This document shows, in pieces, positions 34,245-42,472 of a DNA stretch of 64,000 nt. A program made the translations under genes and the position numbers. Source of the stretch: Bacillota bacterium (GTDB lineage: Bacteria; Bacillota; Clostridia; Acetivibrionales; DSM-1351); the NCBI GenBank assembly GCA_023393115.1, contig JAEWMS010000033.1, forward strand, positions 62,001-126,000, given 5' to 3'. The first letter of the stretch is position 1, and each line of letters starts with the position of its first letter. The notes under the pieces are model-generated. The model worked only from the letters and a program-made list of their open reading frames with translations. It was not told where the DNA came from and did no database searches.

Positions 34245-34514
34245 CTATTTTATAAATTGATTTATATTAGTAAAAATATTCTGTGTGTATTCTATTAAAA
34301 CTTTCAGCATCCATGAACCGAATAATGCAATGGCGGCTATAACTGAAAGAATTTTTGGTACATAGGTCAGGGTCTGCTCCTGAATTTGTGTGGTAGCTTG
34401 AAATATACTTATTATCAGGCCTACAATCATACTGATAAGCAAAATTGGAGCCGACACATATATAACCACCTTCAAGGCTTCTTGTGCAATATAAATTATG
34501 CTGCTTTCATCCAT
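34245..34514 (-). CDS. fliQ: Flagellar export protein FliQ
   Basis: 89 residues with two membrane segments (VIYVSAPILLISMIVGLIIS and a second at about 52-75) and the FliQ mark FQATTQIQEQTLTYVPK. Part of the FliPQR gate. ATG after AGGAGAGC; 69 bases after fliP. Confidence 0.96.
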   Translation of the reverse strand: MDESSIIYIAQEALKVVIYVSAPILLISMIVGLIISIFQATTQIQEQTLTYVPKILSVIAAIALFGSWMLKVLIEYTQNIFTNINQFIK

Positions 34515-34583
34515 TTTAGCTCTCCTCCGGCCTCCAACGGAATTTTAGTCACGGGTTATTATGATCTCGGTGATATTTTGCTC

Positions 34584-35384
34584 TTACCCGGTAAAGCTTA
34601 CTACAATTGACTGCGTTAGCATTGACCAACCGTCCACAAGTATGAATAACAATATCTTAAACGGCAGAGATATCATTGTGGGCGGGAGCATCATCATACC
34701 CATTGACATAAGAGTACTTGAAACAACTATGTCGATAATCAAGAACGGTAAGAATATTAAGAACCCGAATTTAAAGGCCACCATTAGTTCACTAATCATA
34801 AATGCCGGTGCAACTGTTGTTAATGGAAGTTTCGAGGCCTCACTAATCTTTATGGGCTCTTTCTGACCTCCAAGTGTCATAAATAATTCAAGATCCTTTT
34901 CTCTCTTGTTGCTGAATATTTGTTTTACCATCCACGTTTTTATGGTATCCGAGCTTTTTTCAATTGCTTGCTGAGATGTTATTTCTCCTTTAGAATAAGG
35001 CTGAAACGCATTTTCATTTATATCCGAAATAACAGGTGTCATGACAAAAAAGGTAATAAATAAGGCAAGTCCAATTACTACTTGATTTGGTGGCATTTGC
35101 TGTGTTCCAAGAGCATTTCTTACAAATGACAGTATGATAATTATTCTGGTAAACCCTGTCATCATTATAAGAATAGAAGGTGCAACAGAAAGGACTGTTA
35201 GTAGTAACAAAAGCTGAATACTTGAAGATACTTCCTTTGGGTCCTGAGAAGTACCGATATTTATTCCGTCTTTTGTTACCGAAATATTCGGTTCAGCCAT
35301 AACCTGACCACTCATCAGGCAAAAAGCAACTACCAATATGCATGTAATAAAGATAAACTTCTTAATTCTACTTTTCTTTTTCAT
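34584..35384 (-). CDS. fliP: Flagellar export protein FliP
   Basis: 266 residues. N-terminal signal sequence (FIFITCILVVAFCLMSG), then LTVLSVAPSILIMMTGFTRI and RNALGTQQMPPNQVVIGLA, which are clear FliP signatures, and a C-terminal membrane segment. Its start overlaps fliO by 17 bases. Confidence 0.96.
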   Translation of the reverse strand: MKKKSRIKKFIFITCILVVAFCLMSGQVMAEPNISVTKDGINIGTSQDPKEVSSSIQLLLLLTVLSVAPSILIMMTGFTRIIIILSFVRNALGTQQMPPNQVVIGLALFITFFVMTPVISDINENAFQPYSKGEITSQQAIEKSSDTIKTWMVKQIFSNKREKDLELFMTLGGQKEPIKISEASKLPLTTVAPAFMISELMVAFKFGFLIFLPFLIIDIVVSSTLMSMGMMMLPPTMISLPFKILLFILVDGWSMLTQSIVVSFTG

Positions 35385-35877
35385 TTTGTCCCCGTCTATC
35401 GTTCATATTGTCGCTTAAATGTTTTAGTCTTTCAAGATTACTTTTGAATACTGAATCATTAGAATTAAGCTCAGAATTCTGTACCTTAATGTCAATAGCA
35501 GGTTCACTTTGCTTTGCTTCACTGGTTGTTGCGGAATTCCCCAAACTGAATCCACTGACATATTTCTTTAATACAGACTTAAAATCAATGACTTCAGAAA
35601 TAGGATTTTTAATGTCTTCCTCTTCAAAATCACTGATATTAACCCTTGCTAAAAACTCAACATTTTTGTTGGTAGCAGATAAAATAAAAAACTCCTTATC
35701 CACTTTTACAAGGTGCAGCCTGTTATTAACACCCAAGCTAAGGGATTCAATTATTTTCATATAATTGCCCTTCATCATTTTCTTTGACTTATATGCAAGA
35801 TATTTAGTTGTCAAAAGTAATATAGCCATAACAACTATAAACGCCAATAAAACAGATAAATACTTCAGTATTTCCAT
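35368..35877 (-). CDS. fliO: Flagellar biosynthesis protein FliO/FliZ
   Basis: About 169 residues: one N-terminal membrane segment (YLSVLLAFIVVMAILLLTT), followed by a domain with IIESLSLGVNNRLHLVKVD and FFILSAT, the FliO pattern, and a polar C-terminal tail. FliO helps FliP assemble. I start at ATG 35875-35877 because GGGGGTTAAG lies just upstream; an in-frame ATG six codons earlier is beyond that site. Confidence 0.88.
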   Translation of the reverse strand: MEILKYLSVLLAFIVVMAILLLTTKYLAYKSKKMMKGNYMKIIESLSLGVNNRLHLVKVDKEFFILSATNKNVEFLARVNISDFEEEDIKNPISEVIDFKSVLKKYVSGFSLGNSATTSEAKQSEPAIDIKVQNSELNSNDSVFKSNLERLKHLSDNMNDRRGQNEKEK

Positions 35878-35986
35878 CTTAACCCCCGTATTCAACTATG
35901 TGTAAGTCAAACATACTTGTCTTCTCATAAATTTACTTTCTATTGACCCACCTAACATCTGAAGGTTAAAAATCCATTTATTACAA

Positions 35987-36066
35987 AATATCCTGCTGTT
36001 ATCTAACAAAGATCATATGGCAGTGAAAAACATGCCATACAAATTTATAGAAACAAACAGGATATT
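35987..36066 (-). other. Nested hairpins between cheY and fliO
   Basis: Outer arms AATATCCTG (36058-36066 on the minus strand) and CAGGATATT (35987-35995) enclose a perfect inner hairpin TATGGCA/TGCCATA around 36016-36037. TTTTGT follows the outer arm, so a transcript could stop or pause here, or be processed. Nothing else in the 212-base gap is gene-like. Confidence 0.5.
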
Positions 36067-36089
36067 CCTAAAAAATGTCTATTTGACCA

Positions 36090-36452
36090 TTATCCAATAA
36101 CTTTTTTAACCGCCTCAACTACACGGTCTGCCTGGAACGGTTTTACAATAAAATCCCGAGCTCCTGCTTGTATTGATTCAATAACCATTGCTTGCTGTCC
36201 CATAGCTGAACACATTATAATTTTTGCGTCACTATGTATTTTCTTAATCTCTCTAACCGCAGTTACCCCATCCATTTCAGGCATGGTTATGTCCATTATA
36301 ACTAAGTCAGGAGTAAGTTCCTTGTATTTTTCTATAGCTTTTAATCCATTGTCGACATCTGCTGCGATCTCATATCCATTCTTTGATAAGATATCTTTGA
36401 TCATCATCCTCATAAATGCTGCATCGTCAACAATTAATATACTTTTCCCCAT
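36090..36452 (-). CDS. cheY: Chemotaxis response regulator CheY
   Basis: 120 residues, one receiver domain: acidic pocket LIVDDAAFMR, phosphorylated Asp54 in VIMDITMPEMDG, conserved Thr/Ser in IMCSAMGQ and Lys in FIVKPF. Receives phosphate from CheA and binds the switch proteins FliM and FliY encoded beside it. ATG after AGGAGAGAACGTT. Confidence 0.97.
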   Translation of the reverse strand: MGKSILIVDDAAFMRMMIKDILSKNGYEIAADVDNGLKAIEKYKELTPDLVIMDITMPEMDGVTAVREIKKIHSDAKIIMCSAMGQQAMVIESIQAGARDFIVKPFQADRVVEAVKKVIG

Positions 36453-36489
36453 AACGTTCTCTCCTTAACTATTCGTTGATTTTCAAAAA

Positions 36490-37719
36490 TTACAATCGTT
36501 TTGATGGATGAATTATATCTGTAATTCTTACACCAAAGCTTTCATCAATTACAACAACTTCTCCCTTAGCAATAGCTTTTCCGTTTACCAATATATCAAC
36601 TGGTTCTCCCGCAAGTTTGTCAAGTTCAATTACTGATCCTGACCCAAATTCCAGAATATCTCTTATCAATTTCTGAGTCCGGCCCAATTCAACTGTCACT
36701 TGCAGAGGTAAATCCATTATAAGGCTAATATTCTTCTTTTCTGCTGCTGACAAACCATCGTCAAAAGCCTGGAACTGTACAGGTTGCACACTAACAGGGT
36801 TTCTCGGTCTTTGCATCTCATGATATCCCGTATCGAAGCCATATCCCTGAACAGGTTGTTGCATCATTGGCTGTTGCATCACGGGTTGTTGCATTACCGG
36901 CTGCTGCATAACGGGTTGTTGAATAACTGGCTGTTGCATAACGGGTTGTTGTATAACTGGCTGTTGCATAGCAGGTTGAGATACAGGTGTCGCTGGTGGT
37001 GCAGGTATTTCGGGTGCTGGAGTTGATTTAGCTTTTGAAGAATTTAGCAGACTGTTTACCAACTCCTTGGCAAATTTCATCGGCAGCAGCTGCATAATTT
37101 CACTATCAATCAAGTTTCCTACTACCATTTTGAAAGCAATTCTTACAAGTACATCATCCATTTCAAATTCACCGTAAGGATCACTGCTTTCAAAACTTAC
37201 GACGAAAGCCTTTGGAGGTGAAATATCAATTCTTTTTGAAAACATGGATGACATTGAGGTGGCCGAGGAACCAATCATCTGGTTCATAGCCTCACTTATT
37301 GCACTTAAATGCAAATCGGTGAGCTCTCCTTCGACTTTTACACCCTCACCGCCCATCATTAGATCTGTAATTACTTTAACATCATCCTGTTTTAGTATCA
37401 GCAAATTACTTCCGATTAATCCGTCAGTATATTCAACTTTAACGGCGACGTACTGCGAAGAGTAGTTCTGGGATAGTTCTCCCCATGTAGTTATTGATAC
37501 ATTTGGAGTTGTTATTGTTACTTTCTGAGACAATAGAGTAAATAGGGTTGTCGCAGAAGTTCCCATACTGATATTGCCAATCTCTCCCAAGGCATCAATT
37601 TCCTGAGTAGTTAACGTATCGTTCGAACTCTTATCGCCGGTAGTATCCGTAGATTCATCTGAAGAGGAAGTACCGTTTAATAAGGCATCAATTTCTGCTT
37701 GTGTAAGCATATCTCCCAT
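36490..37719 (-). CDS. fliY: Flagellar switch protein / CheY-P phosphatase FliY
   Basis: 409 residues. N-terminal CheY-binding LTQAEIDALLNG; a CheC-like domain with EIGNISMGTSATTLF (about 45) and SEAMNQMIGSSATSM (about 150); a linker with QQPV-type repeats (about 250-290); a C-terminal FliN/SpoA domain with LPLQVTVELGRTQKLIRDIL. It is part of the rotor C-ring and removes phosphate from CheY-P at the motor. ATG after GGAGGAGGAATAGAT. Confidence 0.95.
   Translation of the reverse strand: MGDMLTQAEIDALLNGTSSSDESTDTTGDKSSNDTLTTQEIDALGEIGNISMGTSATTLFTLLSQKVTITTPNVSITTWGELSQNYSSQYVAVKVEYTDGLIGSNLLILKQDDVKVITDLMMGGEGVKVEGELTDLHLSAISEAMNQMIGSSATSMSSMFSKRIDISPPKAFVVSFESSDPYGEFEMDDVLVRIAFKMVVGNLIDSEIMQLLPMKFAKELVNSLLNSSKAKSTPAPEIPAPPATPVSQPAMQQPVIQQPVMQQPVIQQPVMQQPVMQQPVMQQPMMQQPVQGYGFDTGYHEMQRPRNPVSVQPVQFQAFDDGLSAAEKKNISLIMDLPLQVTVELGRTQKLIRDILEFGSGSVIELDKLAGEPVDILVNGKAIAKGEVVVIDESFGVRITDIIHPSKRL
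36850..36970 (-). repeat. 15-base tandem repeat in fliY linker
   Basis: A run of about eight imperfect 15-base units, each coding for QQPVM or QQPVI, with CAACAACCSGTNATG-like sequence. The pattern suits replication slippage and so strain-to-strain length change in the flexible linker. Confidence 0.8.
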
Positions 37720-37721
37720 AT

Positions 37722-38708
37722 CTATTCCTCCTCCCTTCTAATCACTTCAGTAATTTTTACTGCAATTTTATTTTTCTTAACACCAGGTTTTGCTAAAAAC
37801 TTAGGTAAATCTCCTACCAGTACTTCCAGATCACCATTTATATTTGTTTCAAGCGGTAAGACGTCTCCTGACTGTAAATCAAGAAACTCTCCGATATTTA
37901 TTACCGTTCTTCCTAAAACAGCTCTTACAGGAACTAATGTATTTTCAATTTTGAACTCAATATCCTGCTTATTGTGTTCAATCTTCTCATTTTCAATATT
38001 GGTAAACCAAAGCTTTGTGCTCAACTTAGGCATTATGGGCTCAACAGTCAAATGCGGTATACATATGTTAATCATACCCTTGACTTCACCGACTACAACG
38101 TTAAGTGTAATAAGTGCTACCATTTCGTTAGGATGGATTATCTGAGCAAATTGAGCATTTGTTTCAATTTTCTCCAGCCTTGGTTTAATTGATATAATAC
38201 TTTCCCAAGGTTCACGCATCAAATTTAGTATTTGGATAATTATTCTTTCAAGTATTGCAAGCTCAATCTCTGTAAATGATCTGATTCGATCCATTGCTGA
38301 GCCTCTGCCCCCAAGTATTCTGTCTATTAAGGCATATGCTATACTTGGGTCCATCTCAAAAATAACAGAGCCGTTCAGAGGGCTGAAATCTACAATACCT
38401 AAAACCACAGGATTCGCTAGTGAATTACTGAATTCACTGTATTGCAGGGCATCAACAGATAATACATCCACCTGCACCAAGGACCTTAAGTATCCAGATA
38501 AGAAAGTTTGTACTAATCTAGCATAATTTTCGTTTATAAACTGTAAGGTTCTCTTATGGTCATTGGCAAACTTTGGTGGCTTTTTAAAGTCATGTAATTT
38601 TACTTTTTTTTCAGTTTTTGTAGATTGAATCTGCTGAACATCTATGTCTCCCGTAGTGAGAGCTTTCAGTAGTTCATCAATCTCATTTTGAGATAATATA
38701 TCTCCCAA
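37722..38708 (-). CDS. fliM: Flagellar switch protein FliM
   Basis: About 328 residues. N-terminal CheY-P-binding LSQNEIDELLKAL, a middle domain with LGGRGSAMDRIRSFTEIE (here LGGRGS instead of the common GG motif) and a C-terminal SpoA domain with LGRTVINIGEFLDLQSGDV. Links CheY signalling to motor switching. I choose TTG 38706-38708 because GGAGGTG lies 6 bases upstream; a GTG start three codons earlier overlaps that site. Confidence 0.95.
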   Translation of the reverse strand: MGDILSQNEIDELLKALTTGDIDVQQIQSTKTEKKVKLHDFKKPPKFANDHKRTLQFINENYARLVQTFLSGYLRSLVQVDVLSVDALQYSEFSNSLANPVVLGIVDFSPLNGSVIFEMDPSIAYALIDRILGGRGSAMDRIRSFTEIELAILERIIIQILNLMREPWESIISIKPRLEKIETNAQFAQIIHPNEMVALITLNVVVGEVKGMINICIPHLTVEPIMPKLSTKLWFTNIENEKIEHNKQDIEFKIENTLVPVRAVLGRTVINIGEFLDLQSGDVLPLETNINGDLEVLVGDLPKFLAKPGVKKNKIAVKITEVIRREEE

Positions 38709-38720
38709 ACAGCTCACCTC

Positions 38721-39233
38721 CTATTGATAAAACCAGTAATCAAAAACTATGGAGTAAACAAGAGGACTAGCTTTTTTATCGTTATTTGTTAATATTTCGT
38801 TTATCTTATTCTTTAACTCTTCTGATGCCTTTTGCTTGGCATCTGCCTCACTAACTTCAGCAAGGGTTAAGCCTTGGAAGTATGTACCAATAGCAGAATT
38901 GATTTCCTTACTGTAAAAGTCAATCTTTGCAGCTATTTCTTCCTCGGATTTCATGCCTTCAACTTTCTTAAAATGCTTCATATTAGCACTTAAAACTATA
39001 ACAGCAACCTGTTTATCCTCAGTTTTCTTCAAATTGAAATTTGTCTTTTCGAATATAACCTTGTTTGAAAGTTCTTCATCGGTCGGAACCTTTTCCTCTA
39101 CAAGTACTATTTCTTTTTCAGGAGTTGAGCTGCGGCCATCGAAAAAGAAATATCCTATTGCAAGGAAAGCAAGTGATATTGAAAGAAATGCAACAATAAC
39201 CAGCAAAATAAAATAACTGCTTTTTCCTTCCAA
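38721..39233 (-). CDS. fliL: Flagellar basal body-associated protein FliL
   Basis: 170 residues: one membrane segment (ILLVIVAFLSISLAFLAIGYFFF) then a periplasmic-side FliL domain. FliL stabilises the stator around the rotor. TTG start at 39231-39233 after GGGGGAAAAAATC. The gene is preceded by a 105-base gap. motA and motB, which often lie between flbD and fliL, are absent here. Confidence 0.88.
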   Translation of the reverse strand: MEGKSSYFILLVIVAFLSISLAFLAIGYFFFDGRSSTPEKEIVLVEEKVPTDEELSNKVIFEKTNFNLKKTEDKQVAVIVLSANMKHFKKVEGMKSEEEIAAKIDFYSKEINSAIGTYFQGLTLAEVSEADAKQKASEELKNKINEILTNNDKKASPLVYSIVFDYWFYQ

Positions 39234-39338
39234 GATTTTTTCCCCCTTAATGCGTTTTAGCGTTAATACATTAGCTATTATATAGCAGCTTCTATTGAAT
39301 ATTAGCGTCTAAAATTAATAAACAAAAATAAAATAAAA

Positions 39339-39539
39339 TCAAGTCGAACTTTCTTTAAATCTGGAAATATTACCTTTGTATTGTATCACCTTATCTACAA
39401 TTTCATCAATACTTTCAGCAACAACGAATTTCTTCCCGCTTGTAGTAGAGATAACAGTATCCGGTGTACTTTCTATTGTTTCTATCAAATCACAGTTTAA
39501 CACAAAGGAAGCCCTGTTTAGCTTGGTTAATCTAATCAT
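39339..39539 (-). CDS. flbD: Flagellar FlbD family protein
   Basis: 66 residues beginning MIRLTKLNRASFVLNCDLIE, with TPDTVISTTSGKKFVV, the FlbD (not Caulobacter FlbD) pattern found after flgE in Gram-positive operons. A longer frame runs upstream through a hairpin and lacks a ribosome site; GGAG sits 10-11 bases before ATG 39537-39539. Function unknown. Confidence 0.92.
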   Translation of the reverse strand: MIRLTKLNRASFVLNCDLIETIESTPDTVISTTSGKKFVVAESIDEIVDKVIQYKGNISRFKESST

Positions 39540-39617
39540 AATATTTTTACTCCAAAAAGACAATAGATAAATTCCGCAAAACTTACAAAATAAGACTAAA
39601 TACATCATATTACCTAC

Positions 39618-39654
39618 TACCGTGGACCTAGGCCTTAATCCTCGATCCACGGTA
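39618..39654 (-). other. Hairpin between flgE and flbD
   Basis: TACCGTGGA and TCCACGGTA form a perfect 9-bp stem with a 19-base loop that holds CCTAGG. No T-run follows, so it is not a standard terminator. A stable 3'-end hairpin for flgE mRNA or a processing site would fit. Confidence 0.55.
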
Positions 39655-39668
39655 ATAAGTCTAAATTA

Positions 39669-41018
39669 TTATCTCTTTAGGTTAACCAATTCCTGTAGCA
39701 TTTCATCAGATGTTGTAATAATTCTGCTGTTTGCCTGGAAGCCTCTCTGTGTAATTATCATATCGGTAAATTCCCTTGAAAGGTCAACATTTGACATTTC
39801 AAGTGTTCCAGGGCTCAAACTGCCTACTCCCTCCGAACCTGCCTGAACACCCTTATTGAAGTCACCTGAGTTGGTTGTCGGGATAAACAGATTATCTCCA
39901 ATTTTCTGTAAACCAGCAGGGTTAGAGAAGCTAGCCAGCGCTACCATACCCAAAGGCTGCTGCTGTCCGTTGCTGTATACACCTGTCAAAATACCGTCTG
40001 AACCTATGTTGAAGGTTACGAGGTTACCGGTGGTGTATCCGTCTACATTGGTAGGTTTAACAGAGCAGTCAGCTGCAAACTGTGTAATTGAACGGAAGTC
40101 TGGAGTAATAGTTATATCGTCAGCACCTGTAGACTTAATTACTATTGGAGTAAATACAGGATCAGTTGTTGCAGGATCAGTTGTTGGAAGTTGCAGTTTA
40201 CCTGAGGAGTCAAAGGTAAGATCACCTTCGCCACCGCCGCTAACATCAACATATTCAATGTTTCCGTCTTCGTCAATTGTCTTTTCTTTAACTTCATAAG
40301 TCCATTTTGAGTCGGAAGTGTTAGCTTCTGTTTTCCAATAATTTATTACCAATTCATGAGCATTGCCCAAGCTATCGTATACAGTAAATGGAGTTGAAAA
40401 TTGTGGATCACCGGGAGTATCGCCCACTGCTGAAGTTCCAGAATCCAGATTACCTGCGAATACGGCATTTTTGGTTGCTTTAGCTGAAATTACTCTTTTA
40501 TTTCCGTTTGACTCATCGGTATATAGGTTAATTGGCTTTATTTCAGATTCTGTATCAAATTTTACTGAGCCGTCAATTTGTGTTTGATAGGACATCCATC
40601 CATAAACATTCATACCGCTTCCAGAAACCAGATTCCCCAGCTTGTCCAGCCCGAAATTGCCTGCTCTTGTGAATTTATAACTGTCTGCATTTGAGCCTTT
40701 TACTATAAAGAAGCCCTCGCCTTCAATTGAAAGGTCAGTAGGATTATCAGTTCTCTGTGAGCTTCCTCTGGTCATCATGGTATCAACTGCACCTACACCT
40801 GTACCCAAACCAATCTGCATAGGGTTTGTACCACCTCTGCCCAATGCTGCATCTGGTGCTCCCGCACCTCTCAAAGTCTGATTGAAAACTTCCTGGAAGG
40901 TTACTCTTCCAGATTTAAAGCCTAATGTATTAACGTTAGCTACGTTATTACCGATAACGTCCATTCTTGTCTGGTGTGCTTTTAAGCCTGATACACCAGA
41001 AAACATAGATCTCATCAT
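39669..41018 (-). CDS. flgE: Flagellar hook protein FlgE
   Basis: 449 residues. N-terminal rod/hook motif SGLKAHQTRMDVIGNNVANVN, an FlgE/F/G domain, a central D2 part (about 170-330), and the C-terminal LEMSNVDLSREFTDMIITQRGFQANSRIITT. This is the hook subunit. Starts ATG ATG 15 bases after GGGGGTC, in a 96-base leader with alternative hairpins (next entry). Confidence 0.95.
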   Translation of the reverse strand: MMRSMFSGVSGLKAHQTRMDVIGNNVANVNTLGFKSGRVTFQEVFNQTLRGAGAPDAALGRGGTNPMQIGLGTGVGAVDTMMTRGSSQRTDNPTDLSIEGEGFFIVKGSNADSYKFTRAGNFGLDKLGNLVSGSGMNVYGWMSYQTQIDGSVKFDTESEIKPINLYTDESNGNKRVISAKATKNAVFAGNLDSGTSAVGDTPGDPQFSTPFTVYDSLGNAHELVINYWKTEANTSDSKWTYEVKEKTIDEDGNIEYVDVSGGGEGDLTFDSSGKLQLPTTDPATTDPVFTPIVIKSTGADDITITPDFRSITQFAADCSVKPTNVDGYTTGNLVTFNIGSDGILTGVYSNGQQQPLGMVALASFSNPAGLQKIGDNLFIPTTNSGDFNKGVQAGSEGVGSLSPGTLEMSNVDLSREFTDMIITQRGFQANSRIITTSDEMLQELVNLKR

Positions 41019-41053
41019 ATTTAATTGACCCCCTAAATCATAAGGTTATCTTA

Positions 41054-41101
41054 GGTTCCGTCCGTCGTTCGGGAACCCTTTTCAGCTTCCCATAAGGGTC
41101 C
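41054..41101 (-). promoter_or_regulatory. Mutually exclusive hairpins in the flgE leader
   Basis: On the minus strand GGACCCTT (41094-41101) can pair with AAGGGTTCC (41072-41080), or the GGTTCC of that second arm can pair with GGAACC (41054-41059). The two stems share the same bases and cannot form together. The second stem sits about 40 bases before the flgE ATG. This is an attenuator-like layout inside the operon; no ligand is suggested by sequence. Confidence 0.45.
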
Positions 41102-41114
41102 AGCTGACATACAG

Positions 41115-41519
41115 TTATGCAAAAATTGCTCCGTCAATATTTGTAAAAACATTTTCCTTTAATTCACTGCTATTGACTGCAGTAATAACGGTCTTGCTGG
41201 GCACATTAACCACAAAAGCCATGTTATCCAGTATAACCAATGAATCTTTTACGCCTTTTTTCTGAGCTATTGAGACTGCATTGTCTATTTTGTCTCTTTG
41301 TATCTGTGTCAAATCAATATTTCTGGCCTGCATTCTCATCTCAGCGTGTTTTGAAAATTTAACTACGGCAGTCTTATCTATTGCCTGCTGCAGAATGCTA
41401 TCAAAACCAACTCCATTAGCATTGGCGGTATTGTTGTTTCTAACACCGTTTGTCTGAACTCTTCCTGGAGATAAAGGCGAATTAATTATCCTGTTGGAAT
41501 AATTATTGTTTATTATCAT
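41115..41519 (-). CDS. Flagellar operon protein, TIGR02530-type
   Basis: 134 residues beginning with an Asn-rich region (MIINNNYSNRII), then FSKHAEMRMQARNIDLTQIQ and KKGVKDSLVILDNMAFVVNV. This matches the family of small proteins found between flgD and flgE in Gram-positive bacteria. Function not settled. ATG after GAGAGAAGGTGGGTT. Confidence 0.85.
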   Translation of the reverse strand: MIINNNYSNRIINSPLSPGRVQTNGVRNNNTANANGVGFDSILQQAIDKTAVVKFSKHAEMRMQARNIDLTQIQRDKIDNAVSIAQKKGVKDSLVILDNMAFVVNVPSKTVITAVNSSELKENVFTNIDGAIFA

Positions 41520-41538
41520 AACCCACCTTCTCTCAATT

Positions 41539-42450
41539 TCAAGTTTTACTAAGTTCAGTGGAATCTAAAGTTGTATTATCCTCTTCAGATTGTGCTGTTT
41601 TAGATTCGGTTTCCGGTTGTTTCTTAATGTTTGACACACTGTAAACAGATACATACAAATCGTCAAGTACAGCAGTAATTTTTCCGGTATTTTCATCAAC
41701 CTGATAACTCCTTAAGGTTGCTGTAACAGGTACTTTACTTCCCGTTTTTGAATCCTTAATTGTTATCTTAACTTCCTTACCCTTGCTCTGCTCCAAATAA
41801 TCCTTAGTGTAGCTTGGGCTGGTTGAAAGTGCTCCAGTGACTTCTGCTATTGTTACTTCAACATTATCCATAACCGCATAATCTTCACTAACGCCTTTTT
41901 GAATCTCTTTAACGTCACCGCTGAGGTTTATCAAATTGCCGTTGTAAGAGTCATATACTGCGCCACGCACTCTGAAGCCGATGAGATTTGTATATTCTGC
42001 AAGGTTTGTATTAGTATTATAGATACTGTCATTAACTTCAACAACCTTATCTGCTTCAACCTGTTGATTGTCTATCATCAGGTATGTCTTTCCGCCACTC
42101 ATTTTTACTGTTGAAACTATACCCTTTACAGTTTTAACCTCAAAAGTACTCGGATCAGTAACATTTGCAGTTACATCCTTGCCTATAAGGTTAAAGGATT
42201 GGGAATTCGTCAATACGCTATTCATGTTTTGCATCTGTTCAAGAGAACTGAATTGTGCCATCTGAGCGATAAATTCCTTGTCATCTGTTGGTTCCAATGG
42301 ATCCTGATATCGCAGCTGTGTAACCAGAAGATTTAGGAAATCATCTTTTCCAAGCTCTCCGCCTGTTTTTCTGGCTTCCTTATTGGTTTTAGTACTCTCA
42401 ATTATCTGTTCTATTGTTTTATAGTCAGATATTCCACTTGTTGTTGCCAT
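41539..42450 (-). CDS. flgD: Flagellar hook assembly protein FlgD
   Basis: 303 residues. The N-terminal FlgD signature LGKDDFLNLLVTQLRYQDPLEP is complete, followed by FIAQMAQFSSLEQMQNMN. The C-terminal half (about 110-270) is longer than usual for Gram-positive FlgD and ends in a Ser/Thr/Glu-rich tail. It caps the growing hook. ATG after AAAGGAGGTGAAAAA. Confidence 0.93.
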   Translation of the reverse strand: MATTSGISDYKTIEQIIESTKTNKEARKTGGELGKDDFLNLLVTQLRYQDPLEPTDDKEFIAQMAQFSSLEQMQNMNSVLTNSQSFNLIGKDVTANVTDPSTFEVKTVKGIVSTVKMSGGKTYLMIDNQQVEADKVVEVNDSIYNTNTNLAEYTNLIGFRVRGAVYDSYNGNLINLSGDVKEIQKGVSEDYAVMDNVEVTIAEVTGALSTSPSYTKDYLEQSKGKEVKITIKDSKTGSKVPVTATLRSYQVDENTGKITAVLDDLYVSVYSVSNIKKQPETESKTAQSEEDNTTLDSTELSKT

Positions 42451-42472
42451 TTTTTCACCTCCTTTTTATTTT

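Noticed and set aside
39540..39650. N-terminal extension of flbD (frame to 39650)
   Set aside because: The added residues are encoded by a hairpin segment and do not resemble FlbD; a ribosome site lies before the inner ATG.
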